This document shows positions 1-8,299 of a stretch of 30,449 bases of DNA, in pieces (position 1 is the stretch's first letter; each line of letters starts with the position of its first letter). The translations under genes were made by a program, and so were the position numbers. Source of the stretch: CAZQVN01 sp964596775 (GTDB taxonomy: Bacteria; Eisenbacteria; RBG-16-71-46; JABDJR01; JAWXBZ01); the NCBI GenBank assembly GCA_964596775.1, contig CAZQVN010000045.1:1-30449 (forward strand), written 5' to 3'. The notes beneath the pieces are model-generated. The model searched no databases. It had not been told where the DNA came from and was given only the letters and a program-made list of their open reading frames with translations.

Positions 1-94
1 CCCGGAAACTGGCCATAATTCTGGTTGGGGGTTGGCCGAGGCGCGGCGCGCCCCGGGAGCCAGTCAAGAACCGCAAACTATCCGCGACACTATG

Positions 95-142
95 GTTAAC
101 GACGAACCCCGAGAGCGAGTGCCCTCGGGGTTTTTCGTTAAC
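95..142 (+). terminator. Long inverted repeat, rho-independent terminator
   Basis: Two 19-base arms (95-113 and 124-142) pair at 17 of 19 positions around a 10-base loop. The G-rich 3' arm runs directly into five T residues on the plus strand, which is the classic intrinsic-terminator form. A frame open from base 1 ends at a TAA at 16-18, so this may terminate a gene whose last codons lie at the left edge. The outer GTTAACGA/TCGTTAAC arms make the stem unusually long, and it could also work on the minus strand. Confidence 0.75.
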
Positions 143-375
143 TGGCCTGTGGCAAAGGGTTTCGCGGTTTCCTGGCGACGTGGTTCTGGGGCCTGCGACC
201 GTGTGTACGTGGTCACTGACGGGGTCTGGCAGTCAGCCTTCGCCGTCACCGGCGCGGGGGTGGTCGTTTTCGACGCCCCCGAGACGTACGCCGCCAAGAT
301 CCAGGCGGAGATTGCCGAGGTGACCAGTCAGCCCATCACGACGCTGGTCTACTCCCCGTATGGTCACAATATTCG
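143..375 (+). pseudogene. Metallo-beta-lactamase-fold hydrolase, internal fragment
   Basis: The translation contains RVYVVTDGVWQSAFAV, then GVVVFDAPETY, then TTLVYSPYGHNI. This matches the N-terminal beta strands of secreted MBL-fold hydrolases up to the place where HxHxDH should be. Here that site reads PYGHNI, so the zinc motif is lost or broken, and similarity stops at about 370. Upstream the frame runs back through the terminator hairpin, so the true N-terminus is missing too. The fragment lies next to a broken transposase, which suggests it was cut by an insertion or deletion. The family call rests on recognising the strand pattern in a short stretch. It is very unlikely to be functional. 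Confidence 0.5.
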
Positions 376-578
376 GTCGAGGCCCTGTAGCGGTCAAAAG
401 GCCGCAGACGCCTGAGCGGCTTCACGTGATTACCAGCTTTCGGCCGAAGTCTGGCGGGGAGTGTGGGCCTAATGATGTGGCGGACGCGACGAGAGTTCAG
501 CACGCGGCGCTTTCGATAGAGCAGAACAGAGTTCGGCCCTGCGGTAGGATCACACATTTCGGATTCCGTTCGAGCAGC

Positions 579-1432
579 CTACGCCGCTTCCCGGTAGTAG
601 TACTTCAACAACCCGCCGATCCGCTCCCTACAATGGACGCGACCGGTCGCCGAGCCGACGGATTTTTCAGGTTGGATCAGTCGGTTTTCCAATCCCTGAT
701 GATTTCGCTCGACATGGTAGTGCTCGACGAACTGAGTGATCGCCCGGCGCAGCGACTCCTCACCGAAGAAGATCATTCGGTCCAGGCACTCGCTCTTGAG
801 AGAACGCATGAAGCGTTCGATGTGAGCGTTCAGGTTCGGCGACTGCGGAGGCAACCTCACGCAACGGACGCCCGACCGGTTGAGAATCCCCCGAAACGGC
901 TCGCAGAACTTGGCGTCGCGATCCATGAGAACAAACTGGCTGTCTGTCAGGAATCCGCTGTCACAGTCGGTCAGATTGCGGGCCACCTGCTTCATCCAGT
1001 CGGTATCAGGATTCTGGGTGCATCCGGCGAAACGAACACGCCGGGTTCCGATTTCCAGAACGAAGAGAACGTAAAATGTGACCAGACCACCCTTCGCCCA
1101 GACCTCGATGGTGGTGAAGTCGATGGCGCCGAGCACGTCGTGATGGATACGGATGAACTCCTTCCACGAAGTCGCCCGTTTCCGTCGCGGAGCCGGGTCA
1201 ATGCCGTGCTCCGCGAGGATTCGACCGATGGTGGTATCGGAAACGTCGTACCCGAGGTCACAGCGAGCCGCCGACGCTGACCGTCGGTCAATCGAGGTCT
1301 CTTTCCTCCGAGGGCTTCGTGAAGTGTCCGGTTCTCGGCCAGCAGGTAGTCGATGACCTCCTGCTGGCGGCGGTTGACCCAACCGGAGAGGATGACGAGA
1401 AGAAGGTGCCAGGGTTGCAAGACCGGGATCAC
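579..1432 (-). pseudogene. Integrase-core (DDE) transposase, internally deleted
   Basis: The C-terminal part is a clear retroviral-integrase-type transposase: GAIDFTTIEVW carries the first Asp, LMDRDAKF the second, and NAHIERFMRSLKSECLD the Glu. It ends with GGLLKYYYREAA, typical of this family. The start is a GTG at 1430-1432 preceded by CAGGAG. The N-terminal part, through LTDGQRRRLAV, reads in one frame, and the part from LGYDVSDTTIG onward reads in another; the switch falls at about 1255-1275. The family normally has a helix-turn-helix linker between these motifs, so an internal deletion has removed it and changed frame. The 854-base span is not a multiple of three. I could not identify terminal inverted repeats or a target duplication. 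Confidence 0.85.
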
Positions 1433-1591
1433 GGGTACTCCTGAACTGTGCGGGCAAAAGCGGGGGAGCGTGGGGGAACTGGAGCTGGGAGTCAATCCGG
1501 ACGCCGATGGATTGGGCTGGTCACGATCGTGCGTGATAAGATCCAAGGGATCGAGACGCACCCGAGTCAACAGAGGGAAGCGAGGTCCAAA

Positions 1592-1912
1592 ATGACCGGA
1601 ACCATATCCGAACTGCTTGTGGCACTTAAGGATGGGCTCGCAGCCATCTACGCGGACCGCCTTCGGGGCATCTACGTTTACGGGTCCCATGCCCGAGGCG
1701 AGGCCGACAACGATTCTGACCTGGACATTCTGATCGTTCTGGATCGGATCGACGGCTACGGAGCGGAAATCGATCGAACCAGCCACCTTGTTTCCGACAT
1801 CTCCCTGGACTACGGCATCAGCGTGAGCCGGGTCTTCGTTGGTCTGGAGGAATGGGAGAGGGGCACATCCACATTTCTCCGGAATGCCCGTCGGGAGGCC
1901 CGAGCGGCGTGA
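1592..1912 (+). CDS. MNT-type nucleotidyltransferase domain protein
   Basis: This 106-residue protein carries the minimal nucleotidyltransferase signature: GS, ten residues, then DLD (GSHARGEADNDSDLDILI). That motif binds Mg-NTP and marks the pol-beta superfamily. Length and position match the MNT partner of MNT/HEPN two-gene modules, many of which are toxin-antitoxin-like; MntA-type enzymes AMPylate their HEPN partner. The ATG at 1592 is chosen because it follows a purine-rich AGAGGGAAGCGAGG region and leaves a normal MNT N-terminus. The stop overlaps the next start (GTGA), so the pair is translationally coupled. Whether this member is an antitoxin or a stand-alone transferase cannot be told from sequence. 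Confidence 0.85.
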   Translation: MTGTISELLVALKDGLAAIYADRLRGIYVYGSHARGEADNDSDLDILIVLDRIDGYGAEIDRTSHLVSDISLDYGISVSRVFVGLEEWERGTSTFLRNARREARAA

Positions 1913-2286
1913 AGCTCGAGACTTCGAAGCTGCTCGACAAGGCGACGCGGGCCATCCGCGCCGCCGAAGTGCTCCTCGAAAAGGGGGATGCCGAATTCGC
2001 GGCTGGACGCGCCTACTACGCGATGTTCTACGTGGCGGAGGCGATGCTGGGCGAGGGGGAGATGAAGTTCCAGAAGCATGGTGGTGTTCATGGCGCGTTC
2101 GGTGAACAGTTCGTGCGCAACGGATTGGTAGACAAGAAATTTCATCGCTGGCTTCTGGACGCCTTCGACCGTCGTATCCAGTCCGACTACGGCCTGGATG
2201 CCGTCGTGACCGTGGAGGAGGCAAGGCTCATGGTCACGCAGGCAAAGGAGTTTGTTGAGGAAGGGCGGCGTCATGTTGCGGGGTGA
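1909..2286 (+). CDS. HEPN domain protein, partner of the upstream MNT protein
   Basis: This 125-residue, all-helical protein has GRAYYAMFYVAEAML, then a KHGGVH segment, and ends with RRIQSDYGL. These are hallmarks of the PF05168 HEPN family. The GTG at 1909 is preferred over an ATG at 1852 because GGGAGG (1893-1898) sits at good spacing and the GTGA overlap with the MNT stop is typical. I see no R-x4-6-H motif of the RNase HEPN toxins, so it may be a substrate-binding or non-nuclease HEPN rather than an active toxin. It sits beside mobile-element debris, in line with horizontal movement of such modules. Confidence 0.8.
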   Translation: MKLETSKLLDKATRAIRAAEVLLEKGDAEFAAGRAYYAMFYVAEAMLGEGEMKFQKHGGVHGAFGEQFVRNGLVDKKFHRWLLDAFDRRIQSDYGLDAVVTVEEARLMVTQAKEFVEEGRRHVAG

Positions 2287-2706
2287 ATCGGAAGGGCGGG
2301 ACGGCCAAATCACCTCGGTACTGAAGGGTTCGGATGAGGTTCGACAAACCCGTCGAGAGGGTGAGTTCGGTTTCCTGATCACCGCCTATCCGACGGACGC
2401 GATCAAGGCCAGGTCCTTTTTTTGCGCGTTCGTGCCGGCGCCCACGACCCTCTCGAAGTGGTTCATGACGCCCGCCTCGAGCTTCCCGGTTTTGAACGCC
2501 TTGAAGTAGCGGTCCATGGCCCCTTCGGGTGTCAAATCGAAGAGCTTTCTGTATCTGGGTCTCAGGATTAGACCGTCCCCTTTGTTGCGTTTGTCCGCAA
2601 CTATGTTACAAGATCACGCGACGCGAGCGGGTTCCATGACGGAGCCGCCTCCGGCTGGCAGCGCCCCAACGTCCATTCCACACTTACCGGATATCCAGCG
2701 AGACTC
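2287..2706. other. Gene-poor gap with a possible minus-strand remnant
   Basis: No convincing gene lies in this 420-base stretch. On the minus strand, about 2610 to 2386, a stop-free frame without a usable start encodes about 70 residues, including NKGDGLILRPRYRKLF and MDRYFKAFKTGKLEAG. It ends at a stop after ALIASVG. The composition looks protein-like, but I do not recognise a family. The embedded minus-strand AAAGGGGACGGT resembles motifs found near some REP-associated transposases, which is only a weak resemblance. Plus-strand frames here look non-coding. Confidence 0.3.
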
Positions 2707-4332
2707 ATGCTTCTTGACGCAGTTTGGATCGGCATAGCTTTCCTGTTGGGCCTGGCGGCCCGTCAGGTCAAGCTCCCACCCCTGGTTGGCTACCTGGCCG
2801 CCGGCTTTGTGCTCTTCGCTCTGAATATCGACCCCGGCGAGATCATCGACCATTTCGCGGAGATGGGGGTCACATTGCTGCTGTTCTCCATCGGTCTCAA
2901 GCTGCGTATCGGTACCCTGGTTCGCCCCCAGGTATGGGGAGTGGCTTTCCTGCACATGGGAGCCGTCACGTTTCTGCTCTGGCTGGGATTGCTTGCGCTG
3001 GCTGCCGCGGGCCTGCCGCTGCTCGCCGGACTCAACCTGTCGACGGCGCTGCTGCTCTGCTTTGCGCTGAGCTACTCCAGCACGGTGTTCGCCGTCAAGG
3101 TGCTGGAGGACAGGGGAGAGATGTCCTCGATCTATGGCCGAACGGCCATTGGCATCCTGATCATTCAGGATCTTGTCGCCGTGGTCCTCCTGGCGATCTC
3201 CGCCGGCAAAATGCCCTCGCCCTGGGCACTCGCGTTGCTGCTCAGCCTGATCCCGGGGCGCTGGTTGCTGCTGCGCGTGATGGACCGTGCCGGGCATGAA
3301 GAACTGCTGATCCTGTTTGGCCTGTCGGTGGCGCTGGGGGGCGCGCAGGTTTTCGATCTGTTCAACGTCAAGGGCGACCTTGGGGCGCTCACACTGGGCA
3401 TTCTGCTGGCGCAGCACCGCAACGCGGATGGACTGGCGAAGGCGTTGCTCGGATTCAAGGACCTGTTCCTGGTGGGCTTCTTCCTCAGTATCGGGCTCAA
3501 AGGCATACCCGGTCTCGAGAACATTCTGATCGCAACGCTGCTGGTCGCCGTTGTGCCGGCCAAGAGCGCATTGTTCTTCTCGCTGCTGACGCGGTTTCGC
3601 ATGCGGAGTCGCACGGCTTTTCTGACCTCGCTCAGCCTGTCCAATTACAGCGAGTTCGGCCTGATCATCGCCGCCATCGGAGCTGCCAACGGATGGTTGC
3701 CCGACACGTGGCTGGTCACGATCGCGGTAGCCCTGGCCATGTCGTTCGTTGTCGCCTCGCCGCTCAACACGGCAGCACACCGCCTGTATGAACGACACCA
3801 TGCCCGGTTGCTGCGGTTTCAACACCCTCGCCGGGTGCCGGAAGAAGAGGAGATTGGAACCGGAGATGCCACGGTGCTTGTCTTCGGAATGGGTCGTGTC
3901 GGGACTCAGGCTTACGACACACTCGACATGCAGAGCAACGAGAACGTACTGGGTATCGACATTGCCCGGGAAGTCGTTGATCGCCAGCGAAAGACCGGAC
4001 GCCGGGTGATTCGAGGAAGCGCTGCGGACCCGGAGTTCTGGTCTCGTCTCCACCTTGAACTACGCACGCTCCACCTCGTCCTGCTCACGCTGCCTCAAAG
4101 CGCCGAGAACGTTCTCGCAGCAACTCTGTTGTTGAAAAACGGCTACACCGGCCGTATCGCGGCGATGGTCAAGCATGACGACGAGATCGAGATGCTGAAA
4201 GCGGCGGGAATACACCGCGTGTTCAACCTGTACACCGAGGCCGGAGCCGGCTTCGCCGCGGATGCCTGCGACGGCGTGATCCCGTTGAAGATGCCGGCGA
4301 CGCCGCCCCCGGCCGGCGGTGAGTTGCAGTGA
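2707..4332 (+). CDS. CPA2 family cation/proton antiporter with TrkA-N domain (Kef-like)
   Basis: This 541-residue inner-membrane protein has about eleven to twelve hydrophobic segments over residues 1-365, including the LLFSIGLKL and ILIIQDLVAVVLL stretches characteristic of the CPA2 exchanger core (Na_H_Exchanger). A cytoplasmic TrkA-N/RCK domain follows from about residue 387, with the nucleotide-binding GMGRVG turn. The likely role is K+ or Na+ efflux in exchange for H+, gated by nucleotide or ligand binding, as in KefB, KefC and YbaL. There is no KefF/KefG-like ancillary protein and no TrkA-C domain. The ATG at 2707 has only a weak upstream purine run. It is a solitary gene; the next gene has its own leader. 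Confidence 0.9.
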   Translation: MLLDAVWIGIAFLLGLAARQVKLPPLVGYLAAGFVLFALNIDPGEIIDHFAEMGVTLLLFSIGLKLRIGTLVRPQVWGVAFLHMGAVTFLLWLGLLALAAAGLPLLAGLNLSTALLLCFALSYSSTVFAVKVLEDRGEMSSIYGRTAIGILIIQDLVAVVLLAISAGKMPSPWALALLLSLIPGRWLLLRVMDRAGHEELLILFGLSVALGGAQVFDLFNVKGDLGALTLGILLAQHRNADGLAKALLGFKDLFLVGFFLSIGLKGIPGLENILIATLLVAVVPAKSALFFSLLTRFRMRSRTAFLTSLSLSNYSEFGLIIAAIGAANGWLPDTWLVTIAVALAMSFVVASPLNTAAHRLYERHHARLLRFQHPRRVPEEEEIGTGDATVLVFGMGRVGTQAYDTLDMQSNENVLGIDIAREVVDRQRKTGRRVIRGSAADPEFWSRLHLELRTLHLVLLTLPQSAENVLAATLLLKNGYTGRIAAMVKHDDEIEMLKAAGIHRVFNLYTEAGAGFAADACDGVIPLKMPATPPPAGGELQ

Positions 4333-4484
4333 GTTGAGTCGGCCGGGCGTCCCGTCCGGGCATCACCGCTTCTTTTTCAGGCCACTTCTCGATCGACTTC
4401 GTGTAACATAATTAGGAACTCAAACCGACCGAGATTTTCGGAACGGAATCGGATGTCGCGTCCGCCCCGTTTTTCCGCCCCATG

Positions 4485-4507
4485 GGATCCGGCATGGTGC
4501 CGGATTC
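4485..4507 (+). promoter_or_regulatory. Stem-loop just upstream of the Shine-Dalgarno site
   Basis: ATCCGGCA and TGCCGGAT form a perfect 8-bp stem around a 3-base loop, extended by a G-U and a G-C pair to ten pairs. It lies nine bases before the GGAGG (4516-4520) of the sorting-domain gene at 4526. The position suggests a 5'-UTR element affecting mRNA stability or translation. There is no T tract, so it is unlikely to be a terminator. Confidence 0.45.
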
Positions 4508-4525
4508 TCCGGCTCGGAGGTCACC

Positions 4526-5584
4526 ATGCGCAGACGAACCCATAACCGCCGCTCGATGCTCGCCCCGCTCCTTCTGACCGCCGCCGCGGTCGCCGTTCCG
4601 GGGATCGCCGCCGCCGCCCCGGAGTTTCACGTCTTCGCCGGCATGTCCACCTACAGCGAGTCCCAGACCGTGGCCGTTCCGCCCGCCCACGTGGACGGAA
4701 GCAGCCCCCCGTCGAACACCTGGATTTCCTACGACGTCACGACCGGCGCCGGGGCGATCTCGTCGTGGCATCAGCTCTACAGCTGCTGCGTCGACAACAG
4801 CCGCGCCACCGGCCGCTTCCGGATCGACGACCTGATTTTCTCCACACCGGGGGGCGGTGGCGGCACCGCCGACGTCACTTTCAACGTCCAGGTCCAGGGG
4901 AGGACGGGCGGATGCAACGGCGGCGGCCTGTCGGTCATCGGCACACTGGGGCCCAGGCTTGGGCTGGGCAACTGGGACGCCGACCAGCCCCCCTGCGGCA
5001 GCAACACGCTCTCGGACGGCGCGTTCACCGGCCACGACGGACCGACGATCTCCGGCATTTTCACCTCGCCGGCGTACACGGTGCCCCTGGACGTTCCGGT
5101 CGTTTTCGAACTCGAGGCCACCGCGTGGAACGGTTCCTACCAGCAGGTCGTGACCCTGGAGACGCTGGTCCACTTCCCGATGCCCTCCTCGGGCCCGGTC
5201 TTCAACATCGTCAGCGGACCGGCCGGGATCACTGTGAACTCGGTGCAGGGGTACATCAGCAACAACCAGTGGACGGGCGGCGCCGTCCTTGGCGTCGACG
5301 AACCGGTCCGGGAGCGGACGCCGCTGCTCGGCGCGCCGAGCCCGAACCCGACCGCGGGCGTCACGCTCCTCGCCGTCACCCTGCCCGACCAGGCGCCGGT
5401 GACGCTCAAGGTGTTCGACGTGACCGGCCGGCTGGTCGACACCGCGTTCGACGGATCGCTGGCGGCGGGTCACCATCACCTCTCCTGGAGTCCCGTACGG
5501 ATCGGCGCGACGCCCGGGGTCTATTTCCTGAAGCTCGTTTCCCCCGAAGGAGAGGCGGTGCGCAGGGTGGTCGTCGAACGGTGA
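4526..5584 (+). CDS. Secreted protein of unknown function with C-terminal sorting domain
   Basis: This 352-residue protein starts at an ATG with GGAGG seven bases upstream and an Arg-rich Sec signal peptide (cleavage near IAAAA-PEF). The body (about 35-260) is Ser/Gly/Thr-rich beta-type sequence with a Cys pair (SCCVDN) and no family I recognise. From about residue 270 it carries the FlgD-like sorting module: SPNPTAGV, VFDVTGRLVD, PGVYFLKLV and a final RRVVVER. In the FCB group such modules direct type IX-like export and are cleaved or anchored at the surface. It converges with the minus-strand gene at 5738; the 153-base gap holds only a weak GACCC/GGGTC hairpin followed by a T run. Confidence 0.85.
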   Translation: MRRRTHNRRSMLAPLLLTAAAVAVPGIAAAAPEFHVFAGMSTYSESQTVAVPPAHVDGSSPPSNTWISYDVTTGAGAISSWHQLYSCCVDNSRATGRFRIDDLIFSTPGGGGGTADVTFNVQVQGRTGGCNGGGLSVIGTLGPRLGLGNWDADQPPCGSNTLSDGAFTGHDGPTISGIFTSPAYTVPLDVPVVFELEATAWNGSYQQVVTLETLVHFPMPSSGPVFNIVSGPAGITVNSVQGYISNNQWTGGAVLGVDEPVRERTPLLGAPSPNPTAGVTLLAVTLPDQAPVTLKVFDVTGRLVDTAFDGSLAAGHHHLSWSPVRIGATPGVYFLKLVSPEGEAVRRVVVER

Positions 5585-5737
5585 TATGGAACGACCCCAG
5601 GGTCAAGTCGATGGTTTTTTCTCCGTTGTCCCCGGGCGGCTGTTCTTCGGGATGGCCGCAAGGAAAGCAGTACGACTTGTGAGGCATCAACCCGGTTCAT
5701 GTCCGTTCCTCTCCTGGTACAGTTCCTGGACGCTGCA

Positions 5738-8053
5738 TCAGTTCACCAGGACCATTTTCCTGGACCGCGTTCCGCTCGTGTGCAGGATGCGCGCGAAATA
5801 GATTCCCGCTGTCACAAACACGCCTGCTTCGTCACGACCGTTCCACTCCAGAGAAAACAAGCCGGCCGCATGTTCCGGAACATCCATCAGGGTGGCCACC
5901 TTCGCCCCCTGTGCATCGTGGACTGTGATCGTGACCGCCCCCGTCGACGGCACCGTGTAGCTCACCCTCGTTCCCGGGTTGAACGGGTTCGGATGGTTGG
6001 TCACCGAGAGCACGTAGCGCGGCGGCGTTCCTCCCGCCCCCGAACGCGTGTTCACCTTCGCCGGTTTGCCTTCGTTGCCCGAAAAGTCCGTGGCCGTGAC
6101 GAAGTAGTAGGCGTAGGGCGAGGCGCCGACGTCCATCGCGGGTGCGGTGCTGTAGTTCACGACCACCGCCGAGCCGAAGGCGTCCGCGTTGGACCCGTAC
6201 ACGGTAAAGTAGTCGAAGTCCTCGGCGGATGAAACGCTCCACGCGAGGTCTCCAGCGTTGTACACCAGATTGAGCGGAATGCCCGGTGCGAGGTTGTCCA
6301 GCGAATAGCCGCTCATGGGCGGAGAATCAAAGTACACGGTCGATGACGCCGTGGCGGCACGGATGAAAAAGACCGAATCGTAAGGGCCCGTCGCGATCGT
6401 CGAATCACCGATGGTCGGCGCGTCGATTCCATAGTTGAAGTTGCCGTGCGCGGGAACGGCCCCGACGAACGTCCAGCCCTCGGCGAGCAGGTTGTCCGGC
6501 GACAGCCCGGCGGGTGTGCCCACCGACGACGGCCCCGGTGCATCGAGGCGATACGCCTGGTACTCGGTGATCGGCGTTGCATATACGCCGTCCTGTGCGG
6601 CGCGATCAAACCGAATCTTGACCTTGCGGCCCTGGTCGTTGGGGATGTCGGCGATCGACGTGATGACCGGTTCGGCCGGCGGACCCGAGAGCTTTGCCAG
6701 GAAGATGTCGGAGGGGCCCACGCTGGTGAGCGTGCTGCCGCCGAAGTTGATCGTATAGGGATAGCTACCGGTCACGCTGATGTCGCCAGCCGGGTCGGTG
6801 ACGATCGCATTGCCGACGTCATCCGCCGTCCCGCCGAAGCTCCCGCTCCAGCGGTGTACGCCCGAGGCGTCGAAGTGGGCCACGAAGACGTCGCCGCTCA
6901 CGGAGAACAAGGGACCGCCGCCGAAGTCGATCGAGCCGCTGTAGCGGCCTGCGATGCAGGGACGTCCGGTACCGTCGACGGCCACCGCGTTGGACAATTC
7001 GGATGTGGACGCACTGCCGAAGCCCTGGCTCCAGAGGTGGGTGCCGTCCGCCGCGTATTTGACCAGGAACGCATCCGACATGGTGCCGCCGGCGAGCGGT
7101 CCGCCCCCGAAGTTGACCGTTTCCGTGAAGTTCCCGGTCACGTAGGCCTCGCCGGACGGACCGGTCGCGATGGCGTTGCCGCGATCGCTGGCCGTGCCGC
7201 CGATTCCCTTGCTCCAGACGTGAACGAGACTTCCGCTGTACTTGGCGACAAAGATGTCCAATCCGCCGGCCGAGACCAGATTGGCACCTCCGAAAGAGCA
7301 GGTGCCGAGGAAAAAGCCGGTGATGAGGACGTTCCCGGATGGATCGGTGGCGACGCCGTAGCTTTCCTCACCGCTCGCCGAGCCGAAGCGGGCACTGGCG
7401 ACGTGGTTGCCGCTGTTGTCCAGCTTGACGAGAAACACATCGCTGGCGCCGCTGGAGACCAGGTTCGATCCGCCGAAATTGACGGTGCCGGAGAACTCGC
7501 CGGTGATGTAGACATTGCCCGAGTTGTCCAGCGCGATGGATCGGCCCGTTTCCGTGCCGGTACTACCGAATCGCTTGTTCCAGACAAAGGCACCGGTTGG
7601 CGAGAGTTTTACCACATAGACATCAAATGATCCGGCACTGGCGAGCGCGCCGGAACCGAAGTCCACGGTGCCGCTGAAATAGCCGATTGCGTAGATATTC
7701 CCGCTCGGATCGACCTTCAATCCGGTGACGTAATCGTCCTGGGTGCTGCCTCCCATCCGACGGCTCCAGACGTAGTTGCCGTTGCTGTCGTACTTTGCGA
7801 GAACTCCGTCCGCAAATCCCGCGTGCGTGATCAGACCGCCGCCGAAATCCGTGCTGCCCGAAATGCGTCCACCGAGGATGATGTTGCCGAAGACGTCGGC
7901 GGCCAGGGCGTTGCCCGCCTCGTTGCTCTGATTCGAGCCAAAGCTCTTGCTCCAGAGATGGGCGGGTGGATAGGCCTCTGCCGACCCGGCAAGGAGGAGA
8001 GTCGTGAACACGGATGCGGCGATGGGAAAAAACACCCAGGGATGAGGCCTCAT
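5738..8053 (-). CDS. Secreted SBBP-repeat beta-propeller protein with sorting domain
   Basis: This is 771 residues. The ATG at 8053 is chosen over upstream frame because GGAGGAG precedes it and a clean signal peptide follows (MRPHPWVFFPIAASVFTTLL, cleavage near AEA). Residues about 35-400 hold seven repeats of 50-60 residues with the SBBP pattern, D-x-x-G-N-x-[YI]-x-T-G-x-[FY]-x-G-[TS]-[VI]-[DN]-F-G-G followed by D-[VI]-F-[LV]-[AV]-K. Seven repeats fit a seven-bladed propeller. A fibronectin-like middle region follows, then the sorting module (HPNPFNPGTRVSYTVP, VHDAQG, AGIYFARIL). The likely role is surface display or adhesion; no catalytic residues are apparent. Confidence 0.9.
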   Translation of the reverse strand: MRPHPWVFFPIAASVFTTLLLAGSAEAYPPAHLWSKSFGSNQSNEAGNALAADVFGNIILGGRISGSTDFGGGLITHAGFADGVLAKYDSNGNYVWSRRMGGSTQDDYVTGLKVDPSGNIYAIGYFSGTVDFGSGALASAGSFDVYVVKLSPTGAFVWNKRFGSTGTETGRSIALDNSGNVYITGEFSGTVNFGGSNLVSSGASDVFLVKLDNSGNHVASARFGSASGEESYGVATDPSGNVLITGFFLGTCSFGGANLVSAGGLDIFVAKYSGSLVHVWSKGIGGTASDRGNAIATGPSGEAYVTGNFTETVNFGGGPLAGGTMSDAFLVKYAADGTHLWSQGFGSASTSELSNAVAVDGTGRPCIAGRYSGSIDFGGGPLFSVSGDVFVAHFDASGVHRWSGSFGGTADDVGNAIVTDPAGDISVTGSYPYTINFGGSTLTSVGPSDIFLAKLSGPPAEPVITSIADIPNDQGRKVKIRFDRAAQDGVYATPITEYQAYRLDAPGPSSVGTPAGLSPDNLLAEGWTFVGAVPAHGNFNYGIDAPTIGDSTIATGPYDSVFFIRAATASSTVYFDSPPMSGYSLDNLAPGIPLNLVYNAGDLAWSVSSAEDFDYFTVYGSNADAFGSAVVVNYSTAPAMDVGASPYAYYFVTATDFSGNEGKPAKVNTRSGAGGTPPRYVLSVTNHPNPFNPGTRVSYTVPSTGAVTITVHDAQGAKVATLMDVPEHAAGLFSLEWNGRDEAGVFVTAGIYFARILHTSGTRSRKMVLVN

Positions 8054-8148
8054 TGTCTCCTCCGGACACGGAAAAACGGGCGACTGGCGAGTCAATCTCA
8101 GCTTGGACCGCCGGCCCGCAGGCTTGCTGCGGTGCAGTCCGAGCATCA

Positions 8149-8157
8149 ATTCTAGCA
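8149..8157 (-). promoter_or_regulatory. Extended -10 promoter element for the SBBP-repeat gene
   Basis: On the minus strand the sequence reads TGCTAGAAT, an extended -10 (TGn plus TAGAAT), about 90 bases upstream of the start at 8053. No good -35 box is visible, which is usual for extended -10 promoters. The same TGC-TA.AAT form occurs before the gene at 28113. Confidence 0.4.
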
Positions 8158-8299
8158 GTAGGGAGACGTTCTCGTCAGTCGGAATGACCAGGTCCGCCTT
8201 GCCTCCGGAGTCTGTTCTGTCGGCTTGATGATGTCGGCTATGTCCGTACAGCGCTACAATGGGCTGAGGGGCGCGAGTCGAAAACAACCGTGAGCCGTC

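Noticed and set aside
1448..1591. N-terminal extension of the nucleotidyltransferase
   Set aside because: The extension (MRAKAGERGGTGAG) is unlike MNT proteins; the ATG at 1592 gives the normal family length.
2614..4053. Long minus-strand frame of 479 codons across the antiporter
   Set aside because: Gln/Arg/His-rich translation with no family character; it is the antisense of a clear antiporter with membrane segments.
4412..5479. Minus-strand frame of 355 codons opposite the sorting-domain gene at 4526
   Set aside because: Low-complexity Gly/Arg/Asp translation; the plus strand has signal peptide, ribosome site and sorting module.
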